DNA from: Algoriphagus boritolerans DSM 17298 = JCM 18970
Lineage (GTDB): Bacteria > Bacteroidota > Bacteroidia > Cytophagales > Cyclobacteriaceae
Reading direction: 5' to 3'
Assembly (NCBI RefSeq): GCF_900108085.1
Contig: NZ_FNVR01000004.1
Coordinates: 124,001 to 188,000 of the forward strand
DNA length: 64,000 bases
Within the stretch, counting starts at the first letter, position 1. Every line of letters begins with the position of its first letter. Of this stretch, positions 25,701 to 34,012 are shown in pieces. Made by a program: the position numbers and the translations under genes. The notes beneath the pieces were generated by a model, which worked only from the letters and a program-made list of their open reading frames with translations, was not told the DNA's origin and searched no databases.

Positions 25701-27106
25701 TGGCTCTGTCCCAGTCCGGTGGTGCAGAAGTCCAGCGTCCACTGGCCACTGTAGTGATTGGCGGTTTGATCACGGCTACCTTTCTGACATTGGTTGTGCT
25801 GCCTATCCTGTACTATTATTTTGAAAGAGGGATAAAGATGAAACCAGGGGCAATTGTTCCACTTTTGGCTATCGGCTTGCTTTGTGTTCAGATGCCTAAA
25901 GCCAAGGCGCAGGATTCTCTGGTCAGCTATCAGTCATTGGATGAAGCCATTCAAGTTGCGATCCAAAACAATCCAACCCTGAAAGCAGCAGACTTGCAAA
26001 CCCAGCAGGAAAGGGAGCTGAAAGGGACCAGCTGGAATATGGCTAAAACCAATTTTAGCCTCACTCACGGACAGTACAACAGCATTTACAACAATGACAA
26101 TCAGTTCAACATCTCCCAATCCATGGAATTTCCCACGGTTTATGCCAATCAAAAGAAATTGGCCAAAGCACGGATTGAAGCGAGTGAATGGATGCATTCG
26201 GCTACCCAAAACGAACTGGTTCAGCAAGTAAAGGTTTCCTGGTATTTGTTGTGGCTGGAAAAAAGCAAACAACAATTACTGCAGGAGCAAGATGAAATTT
26301 ACGAGAGATTTGTCCAAGTGGCCAGTCTCCGCTATCAAACCGGGGAAACCAATTTGCTTGAAAAAGCAACTGCGGAGTCCCAAGTAGCAGAACTCAAGGC
26401 CATGCTTCAGCAAAACCAGTCGGATATCGAAATCCACAGGACACAGCTGCAAACCTTGCTTAATCTGGATAGTATTGGGGATATCGCCATGGGCTATCTG
26501 GAAGCAAGGGAGAGCAATGTACTTCTCGATACGCAAGGAATTGCCAACAATCCTACACTTGCCTGGTTTCGCCAACAAATGGAAGTAGCCGAAAAAGAGA
26601 AATCGGTGGAGAAGGCAAAGTTCTTACCCGACCTTTCGGCAGGGTATTTCAACCAGTCCCTCAATGGACCTAATCAGGATTTGGATGGTAACCCCGTCAC
26701 TTTTACCTCCAGCGACCGGTTCACCGGATTTCAAGTGGGAATGGCCATCCCCATTTTTGGGGCGAAGTCCCAAGCATCGGCCATCAAAGCGGCCGAATTG
26801 AAAAAGCAGGAAAGCGAAGCACGGCTGCAAGCGGTGACAAACCAACTGCAAGGCAGGCTAAACTCACTCATTCAGCAGTACCAAAAATTTCAGACCAGCC
26901 TTGAGTATTATGAGCAAAACGCACTGCCTCAGGCAGAGCTAATTCTTAAACAGGCTCAAAAAGGATTTGAAAGCGGGGAAATCGGCTACGTGGAATACAT
27001 TCAGGGACTTAACCGGGCATTGGCTGTCCGGTTTAATTACCTGGACATTCTCAACCAGTACAATCAGACTGTTATCCAGATCGAGTTCATTTCAGGCGTT
27101 CAATAA
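22730..27106 (+). CDS. czcA: CusA/CzcA-family RND metal exporter fused to a TolC-like outer-membrane factor
   Basis: 1458 residues. Residues 1-1035 form a complete HME-type RND permease (RLPIDAVPDITNNQVQV, GAIDFGLIVDGAVIIVE and RPVIMTAAVASMGFLPMALS are typical CzcA/CusA blocks). Residues about 1061-1458 are an OEP/TolC domain (SLDEAIQVAIQNNPTL, YVEYIQGLNRALAVRFNYLD). The joint (1037-1060) looks like a signal peptide: Met-Lys-Pro, a hydrophobic core and AKA before Gln1061. It would carry the chain back across the inner membrane. The pump exports divalent or monovalent metals with the adaptor encoded next. Fusions of this type are known in Bacteroidota. Confidence 0.92.
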   Translation: MLDKIIQFSVKNKLIIGLLTLGLIIWGGYSLSRLPIDAVPDITNNQVQVITSSPSLAAEEVERLITFPIEITMATIPELEEIRSFSRFGLSVVTIVFKEDVDVYWARQQVSERLTDVQAQIPPGVGQPGMAPITTGLGEIYQYVVGTEKGYEDQYDARELRTIQDWIVRRQLLGTPGVADVSSFGGYLKQYEIAIDPDRLKAMNVSIADIFQALEENNENTGGAYIEKNLSAYFIRSEGLVSDMDDIRNMLIKNNPDGIPVLIKDVAEVKLGNSVRYGATTRDGEGEVVSAIVMMLKGENSAEVIENVKSRIAEIQKTLPEGVTIEPFLDRTKLVNTAIGTVSKNLAEGALIVIFVLLLLLGNLRAGLIVASVIPLALLFAFGMMNFFGVSGNLMSLGAIDFGLIVDGAVIIVEATLHHLGLLKLGRKLTQNEMDEEVYQSASKIRNSAAFGEIIILIVYLPILALVGIEGKMFGPMAQTVSFAILGAFILSLTYVPMMSALVLSKNTDYKPNISDKLMAFFHRLYDPAIRWSMHKRPLILILTAGLFLASFWVFSNMGGEFIPTLEEGDFAVETRVMTGSSLENTIQATTQAEKILLEQFPEVKQVVSKIGAGEIPTDPMPVEAADMMVILENKDEWVSASNREELANKMAEALEVIPGVTFGFQQPIQMRFNELMTGVRQDVAVKIYGEDLNELSEYAEQIGRLASGVEGAQDLYIEEVTGVPQIVINYKRDQLAKYGLSIRDVNRSVQAAFAGASAGLVYENERRFDLVVRLDKTNREDVESVQNLYIARKDGHQIPLYQVAEVEIQEGPYQIQRDDTRRRIIVAFNVRNRDVESIVTELQQKIEETVVFAPGYTVSYGGQFENLVEARERLSLAVPLALLLIFVLLYFTFGSIKQGILIFTAIPLSAIGGIFALWLRDMPFSISAGVGFIALFGVAVLNGIVLIGEFNHLKKEGVSDIFERIYKGTSVRLRPVIMTAAVASMGFLPMALSQSGGAEVQRPLATVVIGGLITATFLTLVVLPILYYYFERGIKMKPGAIVPLLAIGLLCVQMPKAKAQDSLVSYQSLDEAIQVAIQNNPTLKAADLQTQQERELKGTSWNMAKTNFSLTHGQYNSIYNNDNQFNISQSMEFPTVYANQKKLAKARIEASEWMHSATQNELVQQVKVSWYLLWLEKSKQQLLQEQDEIYERFVQVASLRYQTGETNLLEKATAESQVAELKAMLQQNQSDIEIHRTQLQTLLNLDSIGDIAMGYLEARESNVLLDTQGIANNPTLAWFRQQMEVAEKEKSVEKAKFLPDLSAGYFNQSLNGPNQDLDGNPVTFTSSDRFTGFQVGMAIPIFGAKSQASAIKAAELKKQESEARLQAVTNQLQGRLNSLIQQYQKFQTSLEYYEQNALPQAELILKQAQKGFESGEIGYVEYIQGLNRALAVRFNYLDILNQYNQTVIQIEFISGVQ

Positions 27107-27120
27107 AAAGACATTCAACA

Positions 27121-28323
27121 ATGAAAAATATATTCAAATACATCAGCAAAACTTCAATGGCTCTTCTCCTGGGGTTGACCATTTCCTCCTGCGGACCACA
27201 AGATGAGGAAGTCATTGAGGTGAATCATACAGAAAGTGAGAATACAGTGGAACTTACCAAAGCGCAGTTTGAGCAGGCAGGCATCAAATTCGGAAGCCTT
27301 GAGAAGCGGGTTATTGGTTCGGAACTCCGGGTCAACGGGGTGATTGACGTGCCCCCGCAAAGCAATATTTCCATCCATATGCCCTATGGAGGCTTTGTGA
27401 AATACACTGAAATGCTGCCTGGCACAAAGGTTAAAAAAGGTCAGTTATTGGTGGTAATTGAAAATCCGGAGTTCATCCAGTTTCAACAAGAATACCTGGA
27501 GAGTCTGGCCAAACAGGAATTTCTGAAAGCCGAATTTGACCGTCAGAAGGAGCTGTTTGATGAAAAAGTAGCTTCTGGTAAAACATTTCAGCAAGCCAAA
27601 AGTGACTTTCTGGCTAATGAAGCCCGGATTAAAACTATGGAAGAACGATTGAAGCTCATTGGCTTCAATCCGGCAAAAATCCGCGAAGGAAATATCTCGG
27701 CTTCTGTAAATATTTTCGCTCCGGTTAACGGTGCCGTTCGGGAGATTTATACCAATGTGGGCAAATACATCAACCCGCAAGATGTGATCATGGACATTAC
27801 CAATGCCGAAGACCTGCATGTGGAACTTACCGTGTATGAAAACGACATCCCCAGAGTGCAGGAAGGACAACGGATCCGCTTTGCATTGGCGAATTCTCCT
27901 GAAGAATGGCGGGAAGCAGAAGTATTTCTGATAGGTAGCGGAGTGCGGGAAGACCGGTCGGTGACTGTACATGGCCACTTAGAAAAGATGCACGAAGATT
28001 TGAAGCCGGGAATGTATATAGCTGCAAGGATCGAAACCGACAGCAACGAAGTGTTGGCTATCCAAGAGGAAGGAATCGTTCGGTTTGGTGGAAAACAATA
28101 TGTCTTTGCCTATACAGGAGAAAAAACAGAAAACGGTGCAACCGTTCATGATTTTGAAATGATGGAAGTCATCAAAGGATATACCGAAGATGGCTATACC
28201 CAGATTTCTTTGGCCGATTCAGAAAAGGACCTAAGTGCCCTTCAAGTGGTCACCAAAGGTGCTTTCACCTTGTTGGCTAAAGCCAAAAATACCGAAGAAG
28301 AAGGAGAAGGACACGCACATTAA
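27121..28323 (+). CDS. czcB: CzcB/CusB-type RND periplasmic adaptor lipoprotein
   Basis: 400 residues. Signal sequence with lipobox ISSC (Cys24). The order is that of membrane-fusion proteins: beta-barrel start (AGIKFGSLEKRVIGSELRVNG), lipoyl half (GTKVKKGQLLVVIENPEFIQ), a coiled-coil hairpin (about 115-185), second lipoyl half (FAPVNGAVREIYTNVGKYI) and beta-barrel domain. A His-tipped C-terminus (EEGEGHAH) may bind metal. It lies 14 bases after the CzcA-TolC fusion gene and would bridge its two halves. Confidence 0.9.
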   Translation: MKNIFKYISKTSMALLLGLTISSCGPQDEEVIEVNHTESENTVELTKAQFEQAGIKFGSLEKRVIGSELRVNGVIDVPPQSNISIHMPYGGFVKYTEMLPGTKVKKGQLLVVIENPEFIQFQQEYLESLAKQEFLKAEFDRQKELFDEKVASGKTFQQAKSDFLANEARIKTMEERLKLIGFNPAKIREGNISASVNIFAPVNGAVREIYTNVGKYINPQDVIMDITNAEDLHVELTVYENDIPRVQEGQRIRFALANSPEEWREAEVFLIGSGVREDRSVTVHGHLEKMHEDLKPGMYIAARIETDSNEVLAIQEEGIVRFGGKQYVFAYTGEKTENGATVHDFEMMEVIKGYTEDGYTQISLADSEKDLSALQVVTKGAFTLLAKAKNTEEEGEGHAH

Positions 28324-28337
28324 AATGAATCATCCTT

Positions 28338-28754
28338 ATGATCAAAGAACTCGAAGATAAACTCAAGCAGAAAGACATCCGACCAACAGCCATGAGGCTG
28401 TTGGTGTTGGAAGCACTGGCAGGTCAAGAGACGGCCATCAGCCTTTCCGACTTGGAAAAGGCCTTTGAAAAGTCAGACCGGGTGACACTATTCCGCACCC
28501 TGAAAACCTTTCAGGAAAATGGACTGGTGCACAGTATCGATGACGGTACCGGAGCGCCTAAATACGCCCTATGCGAAGAGGGATGCGAGTGTAATATCGA
28601 AAGGGACCTGCATGTGCATTTTCATTGTCGGGTGTGTAGCGAAACTTTCTGTTTGCCCAAGTATAAAATCCCTGAAATTGAACTGCCAAGCATGTTCAAA
28701 GGGGAAGAATCCAACTTGGTAGTAAAGGGGATTTGCGGAAAGTGTGCAGGATGA
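28338..28754 (+). CDS. Fur-family transcriptional regulator
   Basis: 138 residues. The N-terminal winged helix has DIRPTAMRLLVLEAL and SDRVTLFRTLKTFQENGLVH, diagnostic of Fur/Zur/PerR. The dimerisation domain has HVHFHCRVCSETFCL and a terminal CGKC, forming the structural zinc site. It is the last gene of the czcA-czcB operon (14 bases after), so it probably senses a metal exported by that pump or crosstalks with iron/zinc homeostasis. The exact metal cannot be read from sequence; a Zur-like role is the first guess. Confidence 0.85.
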   Translation: MIKELEDKLKQKDIRPTAMRLLVLEALAGQETAISLSDLEKAFEKSDRVTLFRTLKTFQENGLVHSIDDGTGAPKYALCEEGCECNIERDLHVHFHCRVCSETFCLPKYKIPEIELPSMFKGEESNLVVKGICGKCAG

Positions 28755-28863
28755 AAATTGCAATTACTGTGCATTGGGTTTACACGTAATTTCAAATCAA
28801 ACATCCAATGAAATGAAACCGAGCATCAAGGAAAACCTCACACCCTAGGATGATTATACACAT

Positions 28864-29232
28864 ATGAAATTTAACACCACCATGCCGAAAGACTTAAAGC
28901 CACATTATCAAAAAGAACTGGATGCATATCATGATAAACTGGGGAAGAGTTTTTTACAGGAAGCTTGGCAGCATCTGGAGTGGGCTCACATCCTTGGTCA
29001 GCCCTATCCATACCAGCACTCTGAGGTGCATTGGCTCATGCTTCAGTTTGGTTTTAAAATCAAAGACTGGAAGGAAATACGGGGGCAGATTCTCAGGCTC
29101 TTTGTAGGTGGAGTAAAATCCTTTGTAGGGAAAGTACCTATAGGGAATACTGGGGGAGCCAATGTTCCGCCACTCTTGCCCATGGAAATACCGACAGATC
29201 TGAAGGCAATAATACATCAGTATAAAAAATAA
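28864..29232 (+). CDS. DUF3703 family protein
   Basis: 122 residues without signal peptide or membrane segment. Family features are LKPHYQKELDAYHDK, AWQHLEWAHILGQPYP and HSEVHWLMLQFGFKIKDWKE, rich in His and Trp, followed by VGKVPIGNTGGANVPP. DUF3703 proteins are small cytoplasmic proteins repeatedly found in metal-resistance clusters, with no known activity. The conserved His residues suggest metal binding. It begins a group with the next two genes (15- and 13-base gaps). Confidence 0.75.
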   Translation: MKFNTTMPKDLKPHYQKELDAYHDKLGKSFLQEAWQHLEWAHILGQPYPYQHSEVHWLMLQFGFKIKDWKEIRGQILRLFVGGVKSFVGKVPIGNTGGANVPPLLPMEIPTDLKAIIHQYKK

Positions 29233-29247
29233 AATAACCTTTAAAAA

Positions 29248-29865
29248 ATGACCGCTCTACTCACCGGCACCATTATGCTCAGCCTCCTTCACGGACTGAT
29301 TCCCAGCCATTGGCTGCCGGTGTTGGCCCTGAAAGAAAAGTTTGGATGGGAGGGAATCAAGACTGTTCGCATTGCGGCGATGGCAGCTTTGGCTCACTCG
29401 CTGAGTACCTTTTTGTTAGGAGTGTTTTTGGGTTTGTTCAGCTTGTCACTTTCTGAAAAGCTACACAGTTACACCCGTTGGGTCATTCCTACATTACTTA
29501 TTTCCATAGGCATATATTTTGTCATTCAACACCATCGTCACCACCACTTTCATATTGTTGAAAAACAAAAACTGGAAAAAGCAGGTGCAGCGCAGGTTGT
29601 GACCTTGCTGGTATTCACCATGTTTCTTTCGCCCTGTTTGGAGATTGAAGCCTATTTCCTTATGGCAGGAACTCACGGCTTTCCGATGATCCTGGCTGTG
29701 GGATTGCTTTACACTATCGTTTCCGTGTTAGGGATTACTTTTTGGGTTTTCCTAGCCCAAAAAGGGCTACACCGATTCAATTGGCACAAATTGGAACATA
29801 ATGCAGGACTGATTTCCGGTGGCATACTTATTCTCACTGGCATCATTTCCTTTTTCACAGATTAA
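29248..29865 (+). CDS. Polytopic membrane protein, RcnA/HupE-like metal transporter candidate
   Basis: 205 residues with about six membrane helices. The first helix contains LLHGLIPSHWLPVLAL and a later one SPCLEIEAYFLMAGTHG, motifs reminiscent of the His-containing helices of Ni/Co exporters (RcnA, HupE/UreJ, NicO). A cytoplasmic His cluster HHRHHHFH lies in the middle loop. It sits between DUF3703 and a Zn/Cd-type ATPase. Export of a divalent metal is likely but inferred; the family assignment is by motif resemblance only. Confidence 0.6.
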   Translation: MTALLTGTIMLSLLHGLIPSHWLPVLALKEKFGWEGIKTVRIAAMAALAHSLSTFLLGVFLGLFSLSLSEKLHSYTRWVIPTLLISIGIYFVIQHHRHHHFHIVEKQKLEKAGAAQVVTLLVFTMFLSPCLEIEAYFLMAGTHGFPMILAVGLLYTIVSVLGITFWVFLAQKGLHRFNWHKLEHNAGLISGGILILTGIISFFTD

Positions 29866-29878
29866 AACAGATTAGACG

Positions 29879-31831
29879 ATGACTAATACAAATCACTTAG
29901 ACGATAAAGCCTGCTGCAGCACTGACCAGCATCCAGGCAAACCAAAAACAGAAGAGGAAAAAACCTCCCCAACTTTCCTGCAAACTTGGGGAAGTGGTAT
30001 GGTGAGCTTTGTCATGCTACTTGCTGGAATAGCCACTGACCAGTGGGGACAGCCTGCGTTTTTCCAGGGATGGATCCGCATTGGCTGGTATGTGCTGGCC
30101 TATTTGCCAGTGGGATGGCCGGTATTGGTCAAAGGTTGGAAGTCCATCATAAAAGGTGATGTATTTACTGAGTTTTTCCTAATGGGGGTAGCCACACTGG
30201 GGGCTTTTGCCATAGGTGAATATCCAGAGGCGGTGGCAGTAATGCTTTTCTATGCCATCGGTGAGTTGTTTCAGGATGCGGCCGTGAACCGGGCCAAGCG
30301 AAACATCAAAGCCCTGCTGGACATCCGCCCAGATTCGGCTACTGTTTATAGAGATGGGCAAACGGTGTCTGTACACCCTGAGGAAGTACAAATTGGGGAA
30401 ACCATACAGGTTAAACCTGGAGAAAAAGTACCCCTCGATGGGGAAATGATCAGTGAAAAAGGCAGTTTCAATACCTCCGCGTTGACTGGCGAAAGCAAAC
30501 CTGCGACCTATAACCAAGGAGAAAATGTACTGGCTGGGATGGTGAATCTCGACCGGCTGATTGATTTGAAAGTGAACAGACGGTTCAACGAAAGTTCAAT
30601 TGCCCGAATCCTTGAGCTAGTCCAGAACGCCACCTCACGCAAGGCAAAAACTGAACAGTTCATACGTAAGTTTGCACGGGTTTACACTCCAATCGTTACT
30701 TTTTTGGCAGTTGGATTGGCCTTTCTGCCTTATCTCTTTGTGGAAAACTATTTGTTTGAAGAATGGCTTTACCGGGCATTGATCTTTTTGGTGATCTCTT
30801 GCCCCTGTGCGTTGGTCATTTCTATTCCACTTGGTTATTTCGGAGGCATTGGAGCAGCCTCACGTAAAGGAATACTGTTTAAGGGTTCCAACTTTCTTGA
30901 CATCATGACCAGTGTAAATACCGTGGTGATGGACAAAACAGGCACGCTTACCAAGGGAGTGTTTGAAGTTCAGAAAGCCGTGACCATGAAAGGAATCACA
31001 ATAGATTGGCTTTGTCTGGCAGCAGCAATGGAAAGCAAATCCACCCATCCCATCGCAAAAGCCATTACAGAGTATGCTAAAAAGCAAGGAGGGAAGATTT
31101 CAGAACCTGAGCAACAGGAGGAAATTGCCGGGCACGGCCTGAAAGGAACAGTAAATGGCAAGCATGTCCTGGTCGGCAATCAAAAACTGCTGGACAGGGA
31201 AGGGATAGTTACCCATAGAGATGCAGCCGGGGAGGTCAATACCGTTATCCATGTAGCAGTAGACCAAAAATATGCGGGATATATAGTGATCGCGGATGAA
31301 CTCAAAGAAGATGCTGCTCAGGCGATCAAGGGGCTACATCAATTAGGAGTTCGGGAACTGATTATGCTGTCAGGAGACAAGGATGCAGTGACCCAGCAAG
31401 TGGCAAAATCCCTCGGAATAGATAAAGCGTTTGGTGATCTGTTACCGGAGCAGAAGGTGGAGAAAGTAGAAGAATTGAAAAAGGATACCAGCCGTGTCAT
31501 TGCTTTTGTGGGGGACGGTATCAACGATGCTCCTGTCCTTGCTCTGGCAGATGTGGGAATTGCAATGGGTGGTTTGGGTAGTGATGCAGCCATTGAGACA
31601 GCCGATGTGGTTATTCAGACTGACCAGCCCTCAAAAATTGCTACTGCTATTCAGTTGGGCAAACAGACTAAACGGATCGTATGGCAAAATATCGGTCTGG
31701 CATTTGGAGTGAAGGTCATTGTACTGGCACTGGGAGCCGGAGGCCTTGCCACCATGTGGGAAGCAGTCTTTGCCGACGTAGGAGTGGCATTGCTGGCAAT
31801 TTTGAATGCGGTAAGGATACAGCGCTCTTAA
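29879..31831 (+). CDS. Zn/Cd-type heavy-metal P-type ATPase (P1B-2)
   Basis: 650 residues. The N-terminus lacks an HMA domain but has a Cys pair (ACCSTDQH, 11-18). Core motifs: TGES (203-206), transmembrane CPC (308-310), phosphorylation site DKTGT (352-356), STHPIAKAI and GDGINDAP. The last helices carry GVKVIVLALG and FADVGVALLAILNAVR: the Lys and Asp that define P1B-2 pumps for Zn2+, Cd2+ and Pb2+. It exports these from the cytoplasm. It is the last gene of the 18-32 kb metal module; repeat copy B starts 139 bases further on. Confidence 0.9.
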   Translation: MTNTNHLDDKACCSTDQHPGKPKTEEEKTSPTFLQTWGSGMVSFVMLLAGIATDQWGQPAFFQGWIRIGWYVLAYLPVGWPVLVKGWKSIIKGDVFTEFFLMGVATLGAFAIGEYPEAVAVMLFYAIGELFQDAAVNRAKRNIKALLDIRPDSATVYRDGQTVSVHPEEVQIGETIQVKPGEKVPLDGEMISEKGSFNTSALTGESKPATYNQGENVLAGMVNLDRLIDLKVNRRFNESSIARILELVQNATSRKAKTEQFIRKFARVYTPIVTFLAVGLAFLPYLFVENYLFEEWLYRALIFLVISCPCALVISIPLGYFGGIGAASRKGILFKGSNFLDIMTSVNTVVMDKTGTLTKGVFEVQKAVTMKGITIDWLCLAAAMESKSTHPIAKAITEYAKKQGGKISEPEQQEEIAGHGLKGTVNGKHVLVGNQKLLDREGIVTHRDAAGEVNTVIHVAVDQKYAGYIVIADELKEDAAQAIKGLHQLGVRELIMLSGDKDAVTQQVAKSLGIDKAFGDLLPEQKVEKVEELKKDTSRVIAFVGDGINDAPVLALADVGIAMGGLGSDAAIETADVVIQTDQPSKIATAIQLGKQTKRIVWQNIGLAFGVKVIVLALGAGGLATMWEAVFADVGVALLAILNAVRIQRS

Positions 31832-31969
31832 CTCAAAGTTCAATCAGGTGTAGATACGATCCTCTTTTTCTTTAGCTGAAGGTTGGCATTCCTAAGGTTG
31901 GGTTACCTTCAATCGGTTGAAGTTAAAGACTCCTTTTCAAATGGATTTCCAATAACATCCCTAAGTCAT

Positions 31970-32163
31970 TTCCCCCGTTTCGCCCACTCCTTTCGTTCCG
32001 ATTCATTCGAGCCATTTTTCAAATGACAGCTCCTTTCTCTCCACTCTAGGAAAGGGCTTTCACTCCCCACGGCTACCGCTTCACTCCACTTACTCTTCTC
32101 TAAGTCCCGGCAAGCCTGGGACTCGGGAAGGCCGTTTCGTGAAGCCGTAGCCCGAGCCTCCTT
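31970..32163. repeat. ~193-bp dispersed repeat, copy B
   Basis: Direct-orientation partner of 17612-17804. The inner hairpin is weakened here: AAGTCCC replaces CCGAGTCCC on the left arm. Similarity stops sharply at both ends (near 31970 and 32163). Confidence 0.85.
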
Positions 32164-32343
32164 TAGGGGGCAAGCCTGTTTCCGATTTTTCTTCCGAGTA
32201 CATCGAGATTTTTGTCCGTTTCGGTCGGTGAGCGCTCCGTTCCATTTTTTTCTTCTCAATCCCCCGGTCTTCGGTGTATGACACGACGATGCAAAGGTTG
32301 AGTGCGAACCTGCAACAGTCAAAAGTGCGCTCCGCCCTGAGCT

Positions 32344-32382
32344 AAAAAACAGGGTCTCCTACGGACTGCCTCCCAGTTTTTT
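32344..32382. repeat. Dispersed hairpin element, copy 2
   Basis: AAAAACAGGG at the left end and CCCAGTTTTT at the right, interior TCTCCTACGGACTGCCT. It is the partner of 8893-8929. It lies about 270 bases upstream of the ArdC gene, whereas copy 1 lies 73 bases upstream of a small gene. Confidence 0.6.
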
Positions 32383-32654
32383 ATCCCAGGCTTTTGCCCT
32401 ATGCAGAACCACACTCTATGGGTTGCATGTCGGTCAGAACCTCAATACCAGTGGATAAAAAAAATGTCACTTCACGCCCACATATCGCCCTTCACTCCCA
32501 AAAAATTACCCCTTGTACTCGGGAAAAATCTCAGTTTAAGTGTCGGGTCGATCTTCCTAATATCCTTGGATATAACCGGGCTTTATGTGACTGATGAACA
32601 ACTAAATAATCTCTTTATCAATCCTTTTCTGTCACACTCTAAAACTCTGCAACC

Positions 32655-33560
32655 ATGAAGACTTGGGAAAATTTCAACCAATTAGCGGAAACCGTTACCA
32701 ACGAAATCATCGAAGGTATCCAAAATGAAAACCTTACTTGGGAACAAGTATGGAGTCCTAAAAACTCTCCGAAGAATTATGCTTCGAACCGTCCTTATTT
32801 GGGATTCAATGCACTTTGGCTGGCTTGGGTTACCATCTCCAAGAAATTCAAAAGTCCTTATTTTCTGACCTACAATCAGGCAAAACACCTTGGCGGAAAT
32901 GTCAAAAAGGATGAAAAAGGTTCTAAAGTCGTATTCTGGAAGATTTCCAAGTTTGTAAAAGGAAAGGCTTCCAATGAAGAAGGAGAAAACGAGGATCTTT
33001 TTGGAAGAAAGTTTACCCCCTTTATCTGGACGGTTTTCAACATCGATCAGATAGAAGGAATCGATTTTTCCATTGAAGGTACTGAGGAAAGGGTTTTTTC
33101 CCCAATCGAAACTTGCGAATCCATCATTTCAGGTTATACCACCTGTCCGAATATTGTTCATGAAGGAGACGAGGCATTTTATAGCCCTTCCAGAGATTTT
33201 ATCAATATGCCGGATAAGGAATCCTTCAAAGGTGACGAGCAATATTATTCTGTACTTTTTCATGAGATGATCCATAGCAGTGGCCATTCTAGCAGATTAG
33301 GAAGATTTGCAGAAAGACCGGCTTTGGTTGGCTTTGGTTCGGTGGAATATTCAAAAGAGGAATTGATTGCCGAAATGGGAGCCAGTTTTCTGAATGCACT
33401 TGCAGGAATCAAGGATGCCAATTTCAAAAACTCCTTGGCCTATCTGAAAGGATGGTTTAAGCCATTACAGGAAGATCCAAAAATGTTGATCTATGCTGCC
33501 CAAAAGGCACATCAAGCAGCGAATTATATTCTTGGAATTGACCAGAAGGGGGAGGAGTGA
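32655..33560 (+). CDS. ardC: ArdC-type antirestriction protein (ssDNA-binding plus zincin)
   Basis: 301 residues. The N-terminal domain (1-130) matches ArdC single-strand DNA-binding domains: NFNQLAETVTNEIIEGIQN, RPYLGFNALWLAW, FLTYNQAKHLGGNVKKDEKG, VVFWK. The C-terminal half is a metallopeptidase-like domain with the zinc motif HEMIHSSGH (about 208-216) and the downstream acid EELIAEMGASFL. ArdC proteins travel with plasmids and conjugative elements and protect incoming DNA from restriction. It lies 18 kb from a type III R-M system. A terminator overlaps its stop codon. Confidence 0.88.
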   Translation: MKTWENFNQLAETVTNEIIEGIQNENLTWEQVWSPKNSPKNYASNRPYLGFNALWLAWVTISKKFKSPYFLTYNQAKHLGGNVKKDEKGSKVVFWKISKFVKGKASNEEGENEDLFGRKFTPFIWTVFNIDQIEGIDFSIEGTEERVFSPIETCESIISGYTTCPNIVHEGDEAFYSPSRDFINMPDKESFKGDEQYYSVLFHEMIHSSGHSSRLGRFAERPALVGFGSVEYSKEELIAEMGASFLNALAGIKDANFKNSLAYLKGWFKPLQEDPKMLIYAAQKAHQAANYILGIDQKGEE

Positions 33561-33572
33561 TCCCCCTTTTTT
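33546..33572 (+). terminator. Rho-independent terminator overlapping the ardC stop
   Basis: Perfect 8-bp stem AAGGGGGA (33546-33553) / TCCCCCTT (33561-33568), 7-base loop that includes the TGA, then T6. Confidence 0.85.
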
Positions 33573-33684
33573 ACTCATTTTTTCCTTTGATCTATCCTCT
33601 AAAAATTGACCACCTCCGGTGGTACTTCTGAGAAATAGAGAAATTCTTACAGGAAGTTTATTGCTCCACTTAATAAAAAAGAAC

Positions 33685-33900
33685 ATGAGTAAGGGAGCAA
33701 AAAAATGGATAAAATCAGGTTGCAGGATACCTACTTTAAATCAAGTCAGGCTGTATTTCTCAACTCACAGATTCGAAATAGAAGAAGGAGATATTTTCTT
33801 TTATTTTCATCGGTCCACTTTTTGGCGTTCGCAATTCGGTGATCGAATTGGAGATTGGAAACTAGCTGCCAAAAGATGGATGTGGAATCTAGAAAACTAA
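33685..33900 (+). CDS. Small basic, aromatic protein of mobile-element type
   Basis: 71 residues from ATG 33685 (MSKGAKKWIKSG); an earlier GTG at 33619 would add a hydrophobic 22-residue stretch and is less likely. It contains PTLNQVRLYFSTHRF, GDIFFYFHRSTFW and IGDWKLAAKRWMW. The order 'PT..V..YF...FFYF...W...I.DWK.AA..W' resembles a C-terminal module of phage and plasmid replication initiators in Bacteroidota. It may be a free-standing version or a DNA-binding accessory. No firm family call. Confidence 0.5.
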   Translation: MSKGAKKWIKSGCRIPTLNQVRLYFSTHRFEIEEGDIFFYFHRSTFWRSQFGDRIGDWKLAAKRWMWNLEN

Positions 33901-34012
33901 CTGGCTATAAGTTTTGGTTAGAAATCCCCATTCGATAAACTTTGAAAACCTTGTCACTTTTTTAAAGGGAGTAATTCTTGCCATAGTGATTTCGAGTATT
34001 TAAAATATTGAC

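Larger units (their letters stand above)
31832..32654 (+). other. Gene-free stretch with two dispersed repeats
   Basis: I see no credible gene. It holds copy B of the ~193-bp repeat (31970-32163) and copy 2 of the hairpin element (32344-32382). Short frames here (for example 32401-32658 on the plus strand, overlapping the ArdC start) look random. The rest has no recognisable promoter except generic AT-rich sequence before 32655. Confidence 0.5.

Noticed and set aside
32401..32658. 85-codon plus-strand frame before ardC
   Set aside because: No family resemblance, no leader, and it overlaps the ardC start in another frame.
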